Assembly: GCA_037126765.1 (NCBI GenBank)
Contig: JBBCBC010000007.1
Location: 28,777,667 to 28,841,666, forward strand
Direction of reading: 5' to 3'
DNA from: Stenogyne calaminthoides
Taxonomy: Eukaryota > Streptophyta > Magnoliopsida > Lamiales > Lamiaceae
Length of the DNA stretch: 64,000 nucleotides
Under the pieces are notes generated by a model. The model saw nothing but the letters and a program-made list of their open reading frames with translations, did not search any database and was not told where the DNA came from. The translations under genes were made by a program, and so were the position numbers. Below are positions 1 to 13,000 of the stretch, in pieces. The number at the start of each line of letters is the position of its first letter. Positions within the stretch are counted from its first letter, which is position 1.

Positions 1-2298
1 TGTCGGATGGAAGATCTGGAAACGGCGATTGGGGTTTTGGCCATTTGATGGTGAAAATTGTTTCTGCCATAACGTTTTACTCGGGTGTCCGTTTTCCTTT
101 TATAACCATGTTTCGGAAACTGTTTGAAGTCCTCTACTTGTCTCAAAGCTTTGTTATCCCTCTAAAATTGATCCACCAGATATTATTATAACATTTTTCT
201 CTATCGCAACCCTTGTGTGATTTTGTAATTGTTTTTCCCAATAGATAATATGTGTGGATAGTATAGTCAATTTTTTTCATAGATAAATGTAGTAGGGTTT
301 TGCTTGTTCATTTTGTAATTTTGATCGCAAGGATGAGCGATGTCGGATGGAGGATCTGGAAACGGAGATTGGGGTTTTGGCCATTATATGGTGAAAACTA
401 TTTTGGCCATAACTTTTTACTCGGGTGTCCATTTTCCTTTTATAACCTTGTTTCGGAAACGTCTTGAAGTCCTCTACATGTATCATAGCTTCGCCGTCCC
501 TCTAAATATGACCCACCGGATAGACTTATAATATTTTTCTCTATCGCAACCCTTGTGTGATTTTGTAATCATTTTTCCCAACAGATAATATGTGTGGGTA
601 GTATAGGCATTTTTTTTCATAGGTAATTGTAGTAGATTTTTGCATGTTCTTGTTGTGATTTTGATCGCAAGGATGAGCAATGTCGGATGGAGGATCTGGA
701 AACGGTGATTGGGGTTTTGGCCATTGGATGGTGAAAATTGTTTTGGCCATAACTTTTGACCCAGGTGTCCGTTATCCTTTTATAACCATTTTTCGGAAAC
801 GGTTTGAAGTCCTCTACTTATCTTATAGCTTCGCTGTACCTCTAAAACTGACCCACCAGATAATATTATAATATTTTTCTCTATCGCAACCCTTGTGTGA
901 TTTTGTAATCGTTTTTCCCAACAGATAATATGTGTGGGTAGTTTATACATTTTTTTTCATAGATAACTGTAGTAAAGTTTTGCATGTTCTTGTTGTGATT
1001 TTGATCGCAAGGATGAGCAATGTTAGATGGAGGATCTAGAAACGGCGATTGGGAATTTTGCCATTGGATGGTGAAAACTGTTTTGGCCATAACTTTTGAC
1101 TCGTGTGTCCATTTTTCTTTTATAACCATGTTTCGGAAACGTCTTAAAGTCCTCTACATGTCTCATGGCTTTACGTCCCTCTAAAACTGACCCAGCGGAT
1201 AGTGTTATAATATTTTTCTCTATTGCAACCCTTGTGTGGTTTTGTAATCGTGTTTCCCAACAGATAATATGTGTGGGTAGTATAGGCATTTTTTTTTCAT
1301 AGATAACTGTAGTAGAGTTTTACTTGTTCTTGTTGTAATTTTGATCGCAAGGATGAGCAATGTCCGATGGAGGATCTGGAAACGGCGATTGGGGTTTGGC
1401 CATTGGATGGTGAAATTTGTTTTGGCCATAACTCTTCACTCGGGTGTCCGTTTTCCATTTATAACTTTATTTCTGAAAAGAATTGAAGTCCTCCACATGT
1501 CTCATTGCTCTACAGTCCCTCTAAAACTGACCCACCGGATAGTATTATAATATTTTTCTCTATCGCATCCCTTGTGTAATTTTGTAATCATTTTTCCGAA
1601 CAGATAATATGTGCGGGTAGTATAGGCATTTTTTTCATAGATAACTGTACTAGGGTTTTGCTTGTACTTGTTTTAATTTTGGTTTCAAGGATGAGCGATG
1701 TCGGATGGACGATCTGGAAACGGCGATTGGGGTTTTGGCCATTGGATGGGGAAAACTGTTTTGGCCATAACTTTTGACTCGGGTGTCCGTTTTCCTTTTA
1801 TAACCATGTTTCGGAAACGTCTTGAAGTCCTCTACATGTTTCATAGCTCCTCCATCCCTCTAAAACTGACACACCGGATAATATTATAATATTTTTCTCT
1901 ATCGCAACCCTTGTGTGATTTTGTAATCATTTTTCCCAACAGATAATATGTGTGGGTAGTATATGCATTTTTTTCATAGATAACTGCAGTAGGGTTTTGC
2001 ATGTACTTGTTGTAATTTTGGTCGCAAGGATGAGCGATGTCGGATGGAGGATCTGGAAACAGCGATTGGGGTTTTGGCCATAGGATGGGGAAAACTGTTT
2101 TTGCCATAACTTTTGACTCGAGTGTCCGTTTTCCTTTTATAACCATGTTTTGGAAACGTCTTGAAATCCTCTACATGTCTCATAGCTTCGCCGTCGCTCT
2201 AAATATGACCCACCAGATAGTATTGTAATATTTTTCTCTATCGCAACCCTTGTGTGATTTTGTAATCGTTTTTCCCAACATATAATATGTGTGGGTAG
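1..2298 (+). repeat. ~340-bp satellite array, block A
   Basis: About 6.8 head-to-tail monomers with a period of 339-340 bp; the landmark ATGTCGGATGGAGGATC recurs near 340, 680, 1020, 1359, 1698 and 2037. I call plus the strand carrying this landmark. Each monomer also holds an 11-bp direct repeat (GTTTTGGCCAT, twice, about 26 bp apart), a perfect palindrome TATTATAATA followed by a T-rich run, and a T tract before CATAGATAACTG. Monomers here differ by scattered substitutions and few indels. The array runs off the left edge and is cut by an LTR insertion on the right. No gene is seen; the short ORFs are repeats of the same satellite frames. A centromeric or pericentromeric location is possible but not shown. 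Confidence 0.97.
2294..2298. other. Target-site duplication, left (GGTAG)
   Basis: GGTAG lies immediately before the solo LTR and again at 3611-3615 immediately after it. Removing the LTR and one copy restores the normal satellite reading TGTGTGGGTAGTATAGGCA, so this is a genuine insertion duplication of 5 bp. Confidence 0.95.
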
Positions 2299-3093
2299 TG
2301 TTGGTCCCGGTGGGAAAACCTATTTTGCGCGTGCGGAAGCAAAACGTTTGATTTCGGTGCATATAAAACAGGGGCGAGGGCAGAGTGTTTCCAATTTTTT
2401 AAACTTTGGAGCTCATGTGTTGTGTTTTGCTTATAGCTAGATGCATATGACAAGTATAAACATAAAAATAAACAACAACAAAGAATATATAGTGGTTGGG
2501 ACAACGACCCTACATCCACTCTCCCTCTCTAGGGAAATTCCTTATCAACTTCTGAGCTTTCTTACTACCTCGTAGTTTACTTACTCAACTCGGCCCTGAG
2601 TTTTCTGACTACTCCACGTAGTTTACTAACTCAACCCGACCCTGAGCTTTCTGACTACCTCCGTAGTTTACTAACTCAAACTCTTAGATGTTTAACGAGT
2701 TCACACTCCTTCGGGACTTATCACCCTCACTCGGGATCGCCTACAGATGTTTAACGAGTTCACACTCCAACGGGACTTATCACCCTCACTTGGGTTTGCC
2801 TAACAACTACCTCACTTCACCACTGGGTTTGGGTTTGGTGTTGTCTCCAACTATGGTGAGATTTTCCCTTACAATGATTTAGCCTCAATGCTAAGGTTGG
2901 GAAAATCTCTCTAAGCTTATGATACATCGTGGGTTGCTTAGGTTGGGTTCTAGAACACTCTTTGAATATATTTGTATATCTACAGACTTGTGTTCTAGGG
3001 TGGGAAAGCTTAACTCTCTTTGGCTCTGTAGCATCGTTGCTATCTTCTTCGCACTTCCACTCTCTCCACACCGATAATGAAGGAAGAACTTTG

Positions 3094-3151
3094 TATTTAT
3101 AGTGTGGATTTGAATGTTACCGTTGGAGAGAATCACATTCAAATCCATACT
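3094..3151 (-). promoter_or_regulatory. LTR TATA box and adjacent 17-bp hairpin
   Basis: On the minus strand TATAAATA (3094-3101) sits directly beside an inverted repeat whose arms are 3101-3117 and 3135-3151. The arms pair over 17 bp with one mismatch around a 17-nt loop. The same arrangement is present in both LTRs of the complete element. The TATA call is by motif and position in the LTR; promoter activity is inferred. Confidence 0.7.
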
Positions 3152-3314
3152 ATTCTTTGTAAGTTCTGCAGCTTTTTCAGGCTGGTTGTCTTCCTCTCGT
3201 TGGTCCACGTCAGCTGGATTTCAACGGCTATATTCCTCGACTTGATTGCCTCGGAACATTCGGGATATCTTGAGCATTCAAGACATTATCGAAGTCTTGA
3301 GATTTCTTGATCTT

Positions 3315-3425
3315 TGTTCTCTCGAGTCTTGAGTTCTCTCGAGTCTTGAGTTCTCTCGAGTCTTGATTTCTCTGAAGTCTTCAAATTTCTCTCGAGCCTT
3401 GAGTTTTCTCGAGCCTTGGGTTTCT
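3315..3425 (-). repeat. 17-bp minisatellite within the solo LTR
   Basis: Tandem units that read on the minus strand as variants of ACTCAAGACTCGAGAGA, about six to seven copies, degenerate at the edges. The homologous tracts at about 14181-14315 and 17841-17990 differ in copy number and partly in unit sequence. Confidence 0.85.
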
Positions 3426-3610
3426 CAAGATTCTAATCGAGTCTTGACACTAACTTCGTTCTATATCTCACGACTATACATGGTGCAGATAATATCCTGA
3501 ACACTCTAAAACTGAATCCTGACTCATCTATCAAGATTATCCTGACCATGTCATACTCAGGGGTTTTGGGATCTAATCAAAATCCTTTTTATTAAATTCA
3601 TTTCCCAACA

Positions 3611-3615
3611 GGTAG
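3611..3615. other. Target-site duplication, right (GGTAG)
   Basis: Second copy of the 5-bp duplication made when the solo LTR's parent element inserted. It directly follows the CAACA terminus at 3610. Confidence 0.95.
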
Positions 3616-3740
3616 TATAGGCAGTTTTTTCATAGATAACTGTAGTAGAGTTTTGCTTGTTCTTGTTGTAATTTTGATCGCTAGGATGAGCAATGTCCGA
3701 TGGAGGATCTGGAAACGGCAATTCGGGTTTTGGCCATTGG

Positions 3741-5190
3741 ATGGTGAAAACTGTTTTGGCCATAACTTTTGACTCGGGTGTCTGTTTTCCTTTATTAACC
3801 ATGTTTCAGAAACGTCTTGAAGTCATCTACATGTCTCATACCTACATCATCCCTCTAAAATTGACCCACCTGTTAGTATTATAATATTTTTCTCTTTTGC
3901 AACCCTTGTATGATTTTGTAATCGTTTTTTCCAACAGATAATATATTTGGGTAGTATAGGCATTTTTTTTCATAGATAACTGTAGTAGAGTTTTGCTTGT
4001 TCTTGATGTGATTTTGATCGTAAGGATGAGCAATGTCGGATGGAGGATCAGGAAACGGCGATTGGTGTTTTGGCCATTGGATGGTGAAAACTGTTTTTGT
4101 CATAACTCTTGACTCGGGTGTCCGTTTTCCTTTTATAACCATGTTTCGGAAACGTCTTGAAGTTCTCTACATGTCTTAAAGCTTTGTCGTCACTCTAAAA
4201 CGGACCCACCAGATAGTATTATAATATTTTTCTCTATCTCAACCCTTGTGTGATTTTGTAATCATTTTTCCCAACAGATAATATGTATTGGTAGTATAGG
4301 CATTTTTTTTCATAGATAACTGTAGTAGGGTTTTGCTTGTTCGTGTTTTAATTTTGATCGCTAGGATGAGCGATGCCGGATGGAGTATCTGGAAACGGTG
4401 ATTGGGGTTTTGGCCATTGTATGGTGAAAACTGTTTTGGCCATAACTTTTGACTCGGGTGTCCATTTTCCTTTTATAAACATATTTCGGAAAATTCTTGA
4501 AGTCCTCTACATGTCTCACTGCTTCGCCGTCCCTCTAAAACTGACCCAGCGGATAGTATTATAATATTTTTCTCTATCGCAACCCTTGTGTGATTTTGTA
4601 ATCGTTTTTCCCAACAGATAATATGTATGGGTAGTATAGGCATTTTTTTCATAGATAACTGTAGTAGGGTTTTGCTTGTACTTGTTGTTATTTTGGTCGC
4701 AAGGATGAGCGATGTCGGATGGAGGATCTTGAAACGGCGATTGAGGTTTTGGCCATTGGATGGTGAAAACTGTTTTGGCCATAACTTTTGACTCGGGTGT
4801 CTGTTTTCCTTTATTAACCATGTTTCAGAAACGTCTTGAAGTCATCTACATGTCTCATACCTACATCATCCCTCTAAAAATGACCCACCTTATAGTATTA
4901 TAATATTTTTCTCTTTTGCAACCCTTGTATGATTTTGTAATCGTTTTTTCCAATAGATAATATGTTTGGGTAGTATAGGCATTTTCTTTCATAGATAACT
5001 GTAGTAGAGTTTTGCTTGTTCTTGATGTGATTTTGATCGTAAGGATGAGCAATGTCGGATGGAGGATCAGGAAACGGCGATTGGTGTTTTGGCCATTGGA
5101 TGGTGAAAACTGTTTTGGTCATAACTTTTGACTTGGGTGTCCGTTTTCCTTTTATAACCATGTTTCGGAAACGGTTTGAAGTCCTCTACT
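3741..5190 (+). repeat. Three-monomer (1019-bp) duplication
   Basis: Sequence at about 3741-4170 is repeated almost unchanged at about 4760-5190, an offset of 1019 bp. Shared private variants include CTTTATTAACC instead of CTTTTATAACC, CATACCTACATCATCCC instead of the usual CATAGCTTCGCCGTCCC, and GTATGATTTTG. The shared private variants make this a recent duplication of a block rather than chance similarity of monomers. Confidence 0.85.
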
Positions 5191-6450
5191 TGTTTCATAG
5201 CTTTGCCGTCCCTCAAAAATCTTACCCACCGGATAGTATTATAATATTTTTCTCTATCGCAACCCTTGTGTGATTTTGTAATCATTTTTCCAAACATATA
5301 ATATGTGTGGGTAGCATAGTCATTTTTTTTCATAGATAAATGTAGTAGGGTTTTGCTTGTTCTTGTTGTAAATTTGATCGCAAGGATGAGCCATGTCGGA
5401 TGGAGGATCTGGAAACGGTGATTGGGGTTTTGGCCATTGGATGGTGAAAACTGTCTTGGCCATAACTTTTGACTCAGGTTTCCATTTTTCTCTTATAACC
5501 ATGTTTCGGAAACGTCTTGAAGTCCTTTACATGTCCCATAGCTTCGCCGTCCCTCTAAATCTGACACAAAACATAGTATTATAATAGTTTTCTCTATCGC
5601 AACCCTTATGTGATTTTGTATTCGTTTTTCCCAACAAATAATATGTGTGGGTAGTGTAGAATATTTTTTTTTCATGGATAAATGTAGTAGAGTTTTGCTT
5701 GTTCTTGTTGTAATTTTGATCGCAAGGATGAGCAATGTCCCATGGAGGATCTGGAAACGACGATTGGGGTTTTGGCCATTGGATGGTGAAAACTGTTTCG
5801 GAAACGTCTTGAAGTCCTCTACATGTCTCATAGCTTCGCCGTCCCTCTAAAACAGACCCACCAGATAGTATTATAATATTTTTCTCTATCGCAACCTTTG
5901 TGTGATTTTGTAATCATTTTACCCAACAGATAATATGTGTGGGTAGTATATGCATTTTTTTCATAGATACCTGTATTAGGGTCTTGCTTGTTCTTGTTTT
6001 AATTTTGATCGCAAGGATGAGCGATGTCGGGTGGAGGATATGGAAACGGCGATTGGGGTTTTGGCCATTAGACGGTGAAAACTGTTTTGGCCATAACTTT
6101 TGACTCGATTGTCCGTTTTCCTTTTATAACCATGTTTCGAAAAAGTCTTGAAGTCCTCTACATTGTCTCATAGCTTCGCCGTCCCTCTAAAATTGACCTA
6201 GCGGATAGTATTATAATATTTTTCTCTATCGCAACCCTTGTGTGATTTTGTAATCGTTTTTCCCAACAGATAATATGTATGGGTAGTATAGGCATTTTTT
6301 TCATAGATAACTGTAGTAGGGTTTTGCTTGTACTTGTTGTTATTTTGGTCGCAAGGATGAGCGATGTCGGATGGAGGATCTTGAAACGGCGATTGAGGTT
6401 TTGGCCATTGGATGGTGAAAACTGTTTTGGCCATAACTTTTGACTCGGGT
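4560..6450 (+). repeat. Duplicate monomer pair five monomers apart
   Basis: Positions about 4560-4800 and 6210-6450 share private variants (TATGTATGGG, TTGTTATTTTGG, GATCTTGAAACGG, GATTGAGG) at an offset of about 1652 bp. That equals five monomers minus the ~50-bp deletion carried by the monomer at 5735. It suggests five-monomer-scale exchange had already acted left of the clear higher-order repeat. Confidence 0.75.
5735..6023 (+). repeat. Satellite monomer with ~50-bp deletion
   Basis: This monomer is about 289 bp long. The sequence passes directly from AAAACTGTTT to CGGAAACG near 5797, skipping about 50 bp. A TGTTT is present at both edges of the missing segment in intact monomers, consistent with deletion at a short direct repeat. 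Confidence 0.85.
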
Positions 6451-7042
6451 GTCCGTTTTCCTTTTATAACCATGTTTCGAAAACGTCTTGAAGTCCTCTA
6501 CATGTATCACAGCTTCGTCGTCCCTCTAAAACTGACCCAGCGGATAGTATTATAATATTTTTCTCTATCGCAACCCTTGTGTGATTTTGTAATCGTTTTT
6601 CCCAACAGATAATATGTGTGGGTAGTATAGGCATTTTTTTCATAGATAACTGTAATAGGGTTTTACTTGTGTTTGTTATAATTTTGGTCGCAAGGATGAG
6701 CGATGTCGGATGGAGGATCTGGAATTGGCAATTGGGGTTTTGGCCATTGGATGGTGAAAACTATTTTGGCCATAAATTTTGACTCGGGTGTCCGTTTTCC
6801 TTTTATAACCATGTTTCTGAAACGGTTTGAAGTCCTCTACTTGTCTAATACCTTCGCCATCCCTCTAAAACTAACCCACCGGATAGTATTATAATATTTT
6901 TCTCTATCGCAACCCTTGTGTGATTTTGTAATCGTTTTTCCCAACATATAATATGTGTGGGTAGTATAGTCATTTTTTTTCATAGATAAATGTAGTAGGG
7001 TTTTGCTTGTTCTTGTTGTAAATTTGATCGCAAGGATGAGCG

Positions 7043-10000
7043 ATGTCGGATGGAGGATCTGGAAATGGTGATTGGCGTTTTGGCCATTGGATGGTGAAAA
7101 CTTTCTTGGCCCTAACTTTTGACTCAGGTGTCCGTTTTCCTCTTACAACCATGTTTCGAAAATGTCTTGAAGTCCTCTACATGTCTCATATCTTCGCCGT
7201 CCCTCTAAAACTGACACACCGGATAGTATTATAATATTTTTCTCTATCGCAACCCTTGTGTGATTTTGTAATCGTTTTCAACAACAAATAATATGTGTGG
7301 GTAGTATAGGCATTTTTTTTTCATAGATAACTGTAGTAGAGTTTTGCTTGTTCTTGTTGTAATTTTGATCGCAAGGATGAGCAATGTCCGATGGAGGATA
7401 TGGAAACGGCGATTGGGGTTTTGGCCATTGGATGGTGAAAATTGTTTTGGCCATAACTTTTGACTCGGGTGTCCCTTTTCCTTTTATAACCATGTTTCGG
7501 AAACGTTTTGAAGTCCTCTACATGTTTCATAGCTTAGCCGTCCCTCTAAAACTGACCCATCGGATAGTATTATAATATTTTTCTCTATCGCAACCCTTGT
7601 GTGATTTTGTAATCATTTTTCCCAACAGATAATATATGTGGGTAGTATAGGCATTTTTTTCATAGATAACTGTAGTAGAGTTTTGCTTGTTCTTGTTGTG
7701 ATTTTGATCGCAAGGATGAGCAATGACGGATGGAGGATCTGGAAACGGCGATTGGGGATTTGGCCATTGGATGGTGAAAACTGTTTTGGCCATAACTTTT
7801 GACTCGGGTGTTCGTTTTCCTTTTATAAGCATATTTCGGAAACGTCTTGAAGTCCTCTACATGTCTCATAGCTTTGCCTTCCCTCTATAACTGACCCACC
7901 GGATAGTATTATAATATTTTTTTCTGTCGCAACCCTTGTGTGACTTTGTAATCATTTTTCCCAACAGATAATATGTGTGGTTAGTATAGGAATTTTTTAC
8001 ATAGATAACTGTAGTAGGATTTTGCTTGTACTAGTTGTAATTTTGGTCGCAAGGATGAGTGATGTCGGATGGAGGATCTGGAAACGGCGATTGGGGTTTT
8101 GGCCATTGGATGGGGAAAACTGCTTTGGCCATAACTTTTGACTCGGGTGTCCCTTTTCCTTTTATAACTATGTGTCGGAAACGTCTTGAAGTCCTCTACA
8201 TGTCTCATAGCTTAGCCGTCCCTCTAAAACTGACCCACCGGATAGTATTATAATATTTTTCTCTATCGCAACCCTTTGGTGATTTTGTAATCATTTTTAC
8301 CAACAGAAAATATGTGTGGGTAGTATAGGCATTTTTTTTCATAGATAACTGTAGTAGAGTTTTGCATGTTCTTGTTGTGATTTTGATCGTAAGGATGAGC
8401 AATGACGGATGGAGGATCTGGAAACGGCGATTGGGGATTTGGCCATTGGATGGGGAAAACTGTTTTGGCCATAACTTTTGACTCGGGTGTCCGTTTTCCT
8501 TTTATAACCATGTTTCGAAAAAGTCTTGAAGTCCTCTACATGTCTCATAGCTTTGACTTCCCTTTAAAACTAACCCACCGGATAGTATTATAATATTTTT
8601 CTCTATCGCAACCCTTGTGTGATTTTGTAATCGTTTTTCCCAACATATAATATGTGTGGGTAGTATAGTCATTTTTTTCATAGATAACTGTAGTAGGGTT
8701 TTGCTTGTTCTTGTTGTAATTTTGATCGCAAGGATGAGCGATGTCGGATGGAGGATCTGGAAATGGTGATTGGCGTTTTGGCCATTGGATGGTGAAAACT
8801 TTCTTGGCCCTAACTTTTGACTCAGGTGTCCGTTTTCCTCTTACAACCATGTTTCGAAAATGTCTTGAAGTCCTCTACATGTCTCATAGCTTATGCCGTC
8901 CCTCTAAAACTGACACACCGGATAGTATTATAATATTTTTCTCTATCGCAACCCTTGTGTGATTTTGTAATCGTTTTCAACAACAAATAATATGTGTGGG
9001 TAGTATAGGCATTTTTTTTTCGTAGATAACTGTAGTAGAGTTTTGCTTGTTCTTGTTGTAATTTTGATCGCAAGGATGAGCAATGTCCGGATGGAGGATC
9101 TGGAAACGGCGATTGGGGTTTTGGCCATTGGATGGTGAAAACTGTTTTGGCCATAACTTTTGACTCGGGTGTCCTTTTCCTTTTATAACCATGTTTCGGA
9201 AACGTTTTGAAGTCCTCTACATGTTTCATAGCTTAGCCGTCCCTCTAAAACTGACCCATCGGATAGTATTATAATATTTTTCTCTATCGCAACCCTTGTG
9301 TGATTTTGTAATCATTTTTCCCCAATGGATAATATATGTGGGTAGTATAGGCATTTTTTCATAGATAAGCGTAGTAGAGTTTTGCTTGTTCTTGTTGTGA
9401 TTTTGATCGCAAGGATGAGCAATGACGGATGGAGGATCCGAAGCGGCGATTGGGGATTTGGCCATTGGATGGTGAAAACTGTTTTTGGCCATAACTTTTG
9501 ACTTTCGGTGTTCGTTTTTCCTTTTATAAGCATATTTCGAAAACGTCTTGAAGTCCTCTACATGTCTCATAGCTTTGCCTTCCCTCTATAACTGACCCAC
9601 CGGATAGTATTATAATATTTTTTTCTGTCGCAACCCTTGTGTGACTTTGTAATCATTTTTCCCAACAGATAATATGTGTGGTTAGTATAGGAATTTTTTA
9701 CATAGATAACTGTAGTAGGATTTTGCTTGTACTAGTTGTAATTTTGGTCGCAAGGATGAGTGATGTCGGATGGAGGATCTGGAAACGGCGATTGGGGTTT
9801 TGGCCATTGGATGGGGAAAACTGCTTTGGCCATAACTTTTGACTCGGGTGTCCCTTTTCCTTTTATAACTATGTGTCGGAAACGTCTTGAAGTCCTCTAC
9901 ATGTCTCATAGCTTAGCCGTCCCTCTAAAACTGACCCACCGGATAGTATTATAATATTTTTCTCTATCGCAACCCTTTGGTGATTTTGTAATCATTTTTA

Positions 10001-13000
10001 CCAACAGAAAATATGTGTGGGTAGTATAGGCATTTTTTTTCATAGATAACTGTAGTAGAGTTTTGCATGTTCTTGTTGTGATTTTGATCGTAAGGATGAG
10101 CAATGACGGATGGAGGATCTGGAAACGGCGATTGGGGATTTGGCCATTGGATGGGGAAAACTGTTTTGGCCATAACTTTTGACTCGGGTGTCCGTTTTCC
10201 TTTTATAACCATGTTTCGAAAAAGTCTTGAAGTCCTCTACATGTCTCATAGCTTTGACTTCCCTTTAAAACTAACCCACCGGATAGTATTATAATATTTT
10301 TCTCTATCGCAACCCTTGTGTGATTTTGTAATCGTTTTTCCCAACATATAATATGTGTGGGTAGTATAGTCATTTTTTTTCATAGATAAATGTAGTAGGG
10401 TTTTGCTTGTTCTTGTTGTAAATTTGATCGCAAGGATGAGCGATGTCGGATGGAGGATCTGGAAATGGTGATTGGCGTTTTGGCCATTGGATGGTGAAAA
10501 CTTTCTTGGCCCTAACTTTTGACTCAGGTGTCCGTTTTCCTCTTACAACCATGTTTCGAAAATGTCTTGAAGTCCTCTACATGTCTCATAGTTTCGCCGT
10601 CCCTCTTAAACTGACACACCGGATAGTATTATAATATTTTTCTCTATCGCAACCCTTGTGTGATTTTGTAATCGTTTTCAACAACAAATAATATGTGTGG
10701 GTAGTATAGGCATTTTTTTTTCATAGATAACTGTAGTAGAGTTTTGCTTGTTCTTGTTGTAATTTTGATCGCAAGGATGAGCAATGTCCGATGGAGGATA
10801 TGGAAACGGCGATTGGGGTTTTGGCCATTGGATGGTGAAAATTGTTTTGGCCATAACTTTTGACTCGGGTGTCCCTTTTCCTTTTATAACCATGTTTCGG
10901 AAACGTTTTGAAGTCCTCTACATGTTTCATAGCTTAGCCGTCCCTCTAAAACTGACCCATCGGATAGTATTATAATATTTTTCTCTATCGCAACCCTTGT
11001 GTGATTTTGTAATCATTTTTCCCAAATGGATAATATATGTGGGTAGTATAGGCATTTTTTTCATAGATAAGCGTAGTAGAGTTTTGCTTGTTCTTGTTGT
11101 GATTTTGATCGCAAGGATGAGCAATGACGGATGGAGGATCCGGAAACGGGCGATTGGGGATTTGGCCATTGGATGGTGAAAACTGTTTTGGCCATAACTT
11201 TTGATTTCGGGTGTTCGTTTTCCTTTTATAAGCATATTTGGAAACGTCTTGAAGTCCTCTACATGTCTCATAGCTTTGCCTTCCCTCTATAACTGACCCA
11301 CCGGATAGTATTATAATATTTTTTTTTCTGTCATAACCCTTGTGTGACTTTGTAATCATTTTTCCCAATGGATAATATGTGTGGTTAGTATAGGAATTTT
11401 TACATAGATAAGCGTAGTAGGATTTTGCTTGTACTAGTTGTAATTTTGGTCGCAAGGATGAGTGATGTCGGATGGAGGATCCGGAAAGCGGCGATTGGGG
11501 TTTTGGCCATTGGATGGGGAAAAACCGCTTTGCCATAACTTTTGACTCGGGTGTCCCTTTTCCTTTTATAACTATGTGTCGGAAACGTCTTGAAGTCCTC
11601 TACATGTCTCATAGCTTAGCCATGGCCCCTCTAAAACCCTGACCACCGGATAGTATTATAATATTTTTTCTCTATCGCAACCCTTTGGTGATTTTGTAAT
11701 CATTTTTACCAATGTAAAAATATGTGTGGGTAGTATAGGCATTTTTTTTCATAGATAACTGTAGTAGAGTTTTGCATGTTCTTGTTGTGATTTTGATCGT
11801 AAGGATGAGCAATGACGGATGGAGGATCTGGAAACGGCGATTGGGGATTTGGCCATTGGATGGGGGAAAACTGTTTTTGGCCATAACTTTTTGACTCGGT
11901 GTCCGTTTTCCTTTTATAACCATGTTTCAAAAAGTCTTGAAGTCCTCTACATGTCTCATAGCTTTGACTTCCCTTTAAAACTAACCCACCGGATAGTATT
12001 ATAATATTTTTCTCTATCGCAACCCTTGTGTGATTTTGTAATCGTTTTTCCCAACATATAATATGTGTGGGTAGTATAGTCATTTTTTTTCATAGATAAA
12101 TGTAGTAGGGTTTTGCTTGTTCTTGTTGTAAATTTGATCGCAAGGATGAGCGATGTCGGATGGAGGATCTGGAAATGGTGATTGGCGTTTTGGCCATTGG
12201 ATGGTGAAAACTGTCTTGGCCCTAACTTTTGACTCAGGTGTCCATTTTCCTCTTACAACCATGTTTTGGAAATGTCTTGAAGTCCTCTACATGTCTCATA
12301 GCTTCGCCGTCCCTCTAAAACTGACACACCGGATAGTATTATAATATTTTTCTCTATCGCAACCCTTTTGTGATTTTGTAATCGTTTTTAACAACAGATA
12401 ATATGTGTGGGTAGTATAGGCATTTTTTTTCATAGATAACTTTAGTAGAGTTTTGCTTGTTCTTGTTGTAATTTTGATTGCAAGGATGAGCAATGTCCGA
12501 TGGAGGATATGGAAACGGCGATTGGGGTTTTGGCCATTGGATGGTGAAAATTGTTTTGGCCGTAACTTTTGACTCGGGTGTCCCTTTTCCTTTTATAACC
12601 ATGTTTCGGAAACGTTTTGAAGTCCTCTACATGTTTCATAGCTTAGCAGTCCCTCTAAAACTGACCCATCGGATAGTATTACAAATTTTTCTCTATCGCA
12701 ACCCTTGTGTGATTTTGTAATCATTTTTCCCAACAGATAATATGTGTTGGTAGTATAGGCATTTTTTTCATAGATAACTGTAGTAGAGTTTTGCTTGTTC
12801 TTGTTGTGATTTTGATCGCAAGGATGACCAATGACGGATGGAGGATCTGGAAACGGCGATTGGGGATTTGGCCATTGGATGGTGAAAACTAGTTTTGGCC
12901 ATAACTTTTGACTCGGGTGTCCGTTTTCCTTTTATAAGCATATTTCGGAAACGTCTTGAAGTCCTCTACATGTCTCATAGCTTTGCCTTCCCTCTATAAC

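Larger units (their letters stand above)
2299..3610 (-). mobile_element. Solo LTR (non-autonomous copia/Sirevirus-like family)
   Basis: A 1312-bp insertion that, read on the minus strand, starts TGTTGGGAAATGAATTTAA and ends GGGACCAACA, so it has TG...CA termini. It matches over its full length the two LTRs of the complete element at 13963-18945. There is no primer-binding site, interior or polypurine tract, and it is flanked by a perfect 5-bp duplication. It is therefore a solo LTR, which is known to arise by recombination between the two LTRs of one element. Its orientation is opposite to that of the complete element. It keeps the TATA box, adjacent hairpin and 17-bp minisatellite of the family. 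The ORFs inside it are chance frames. Confidence 0.95.
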
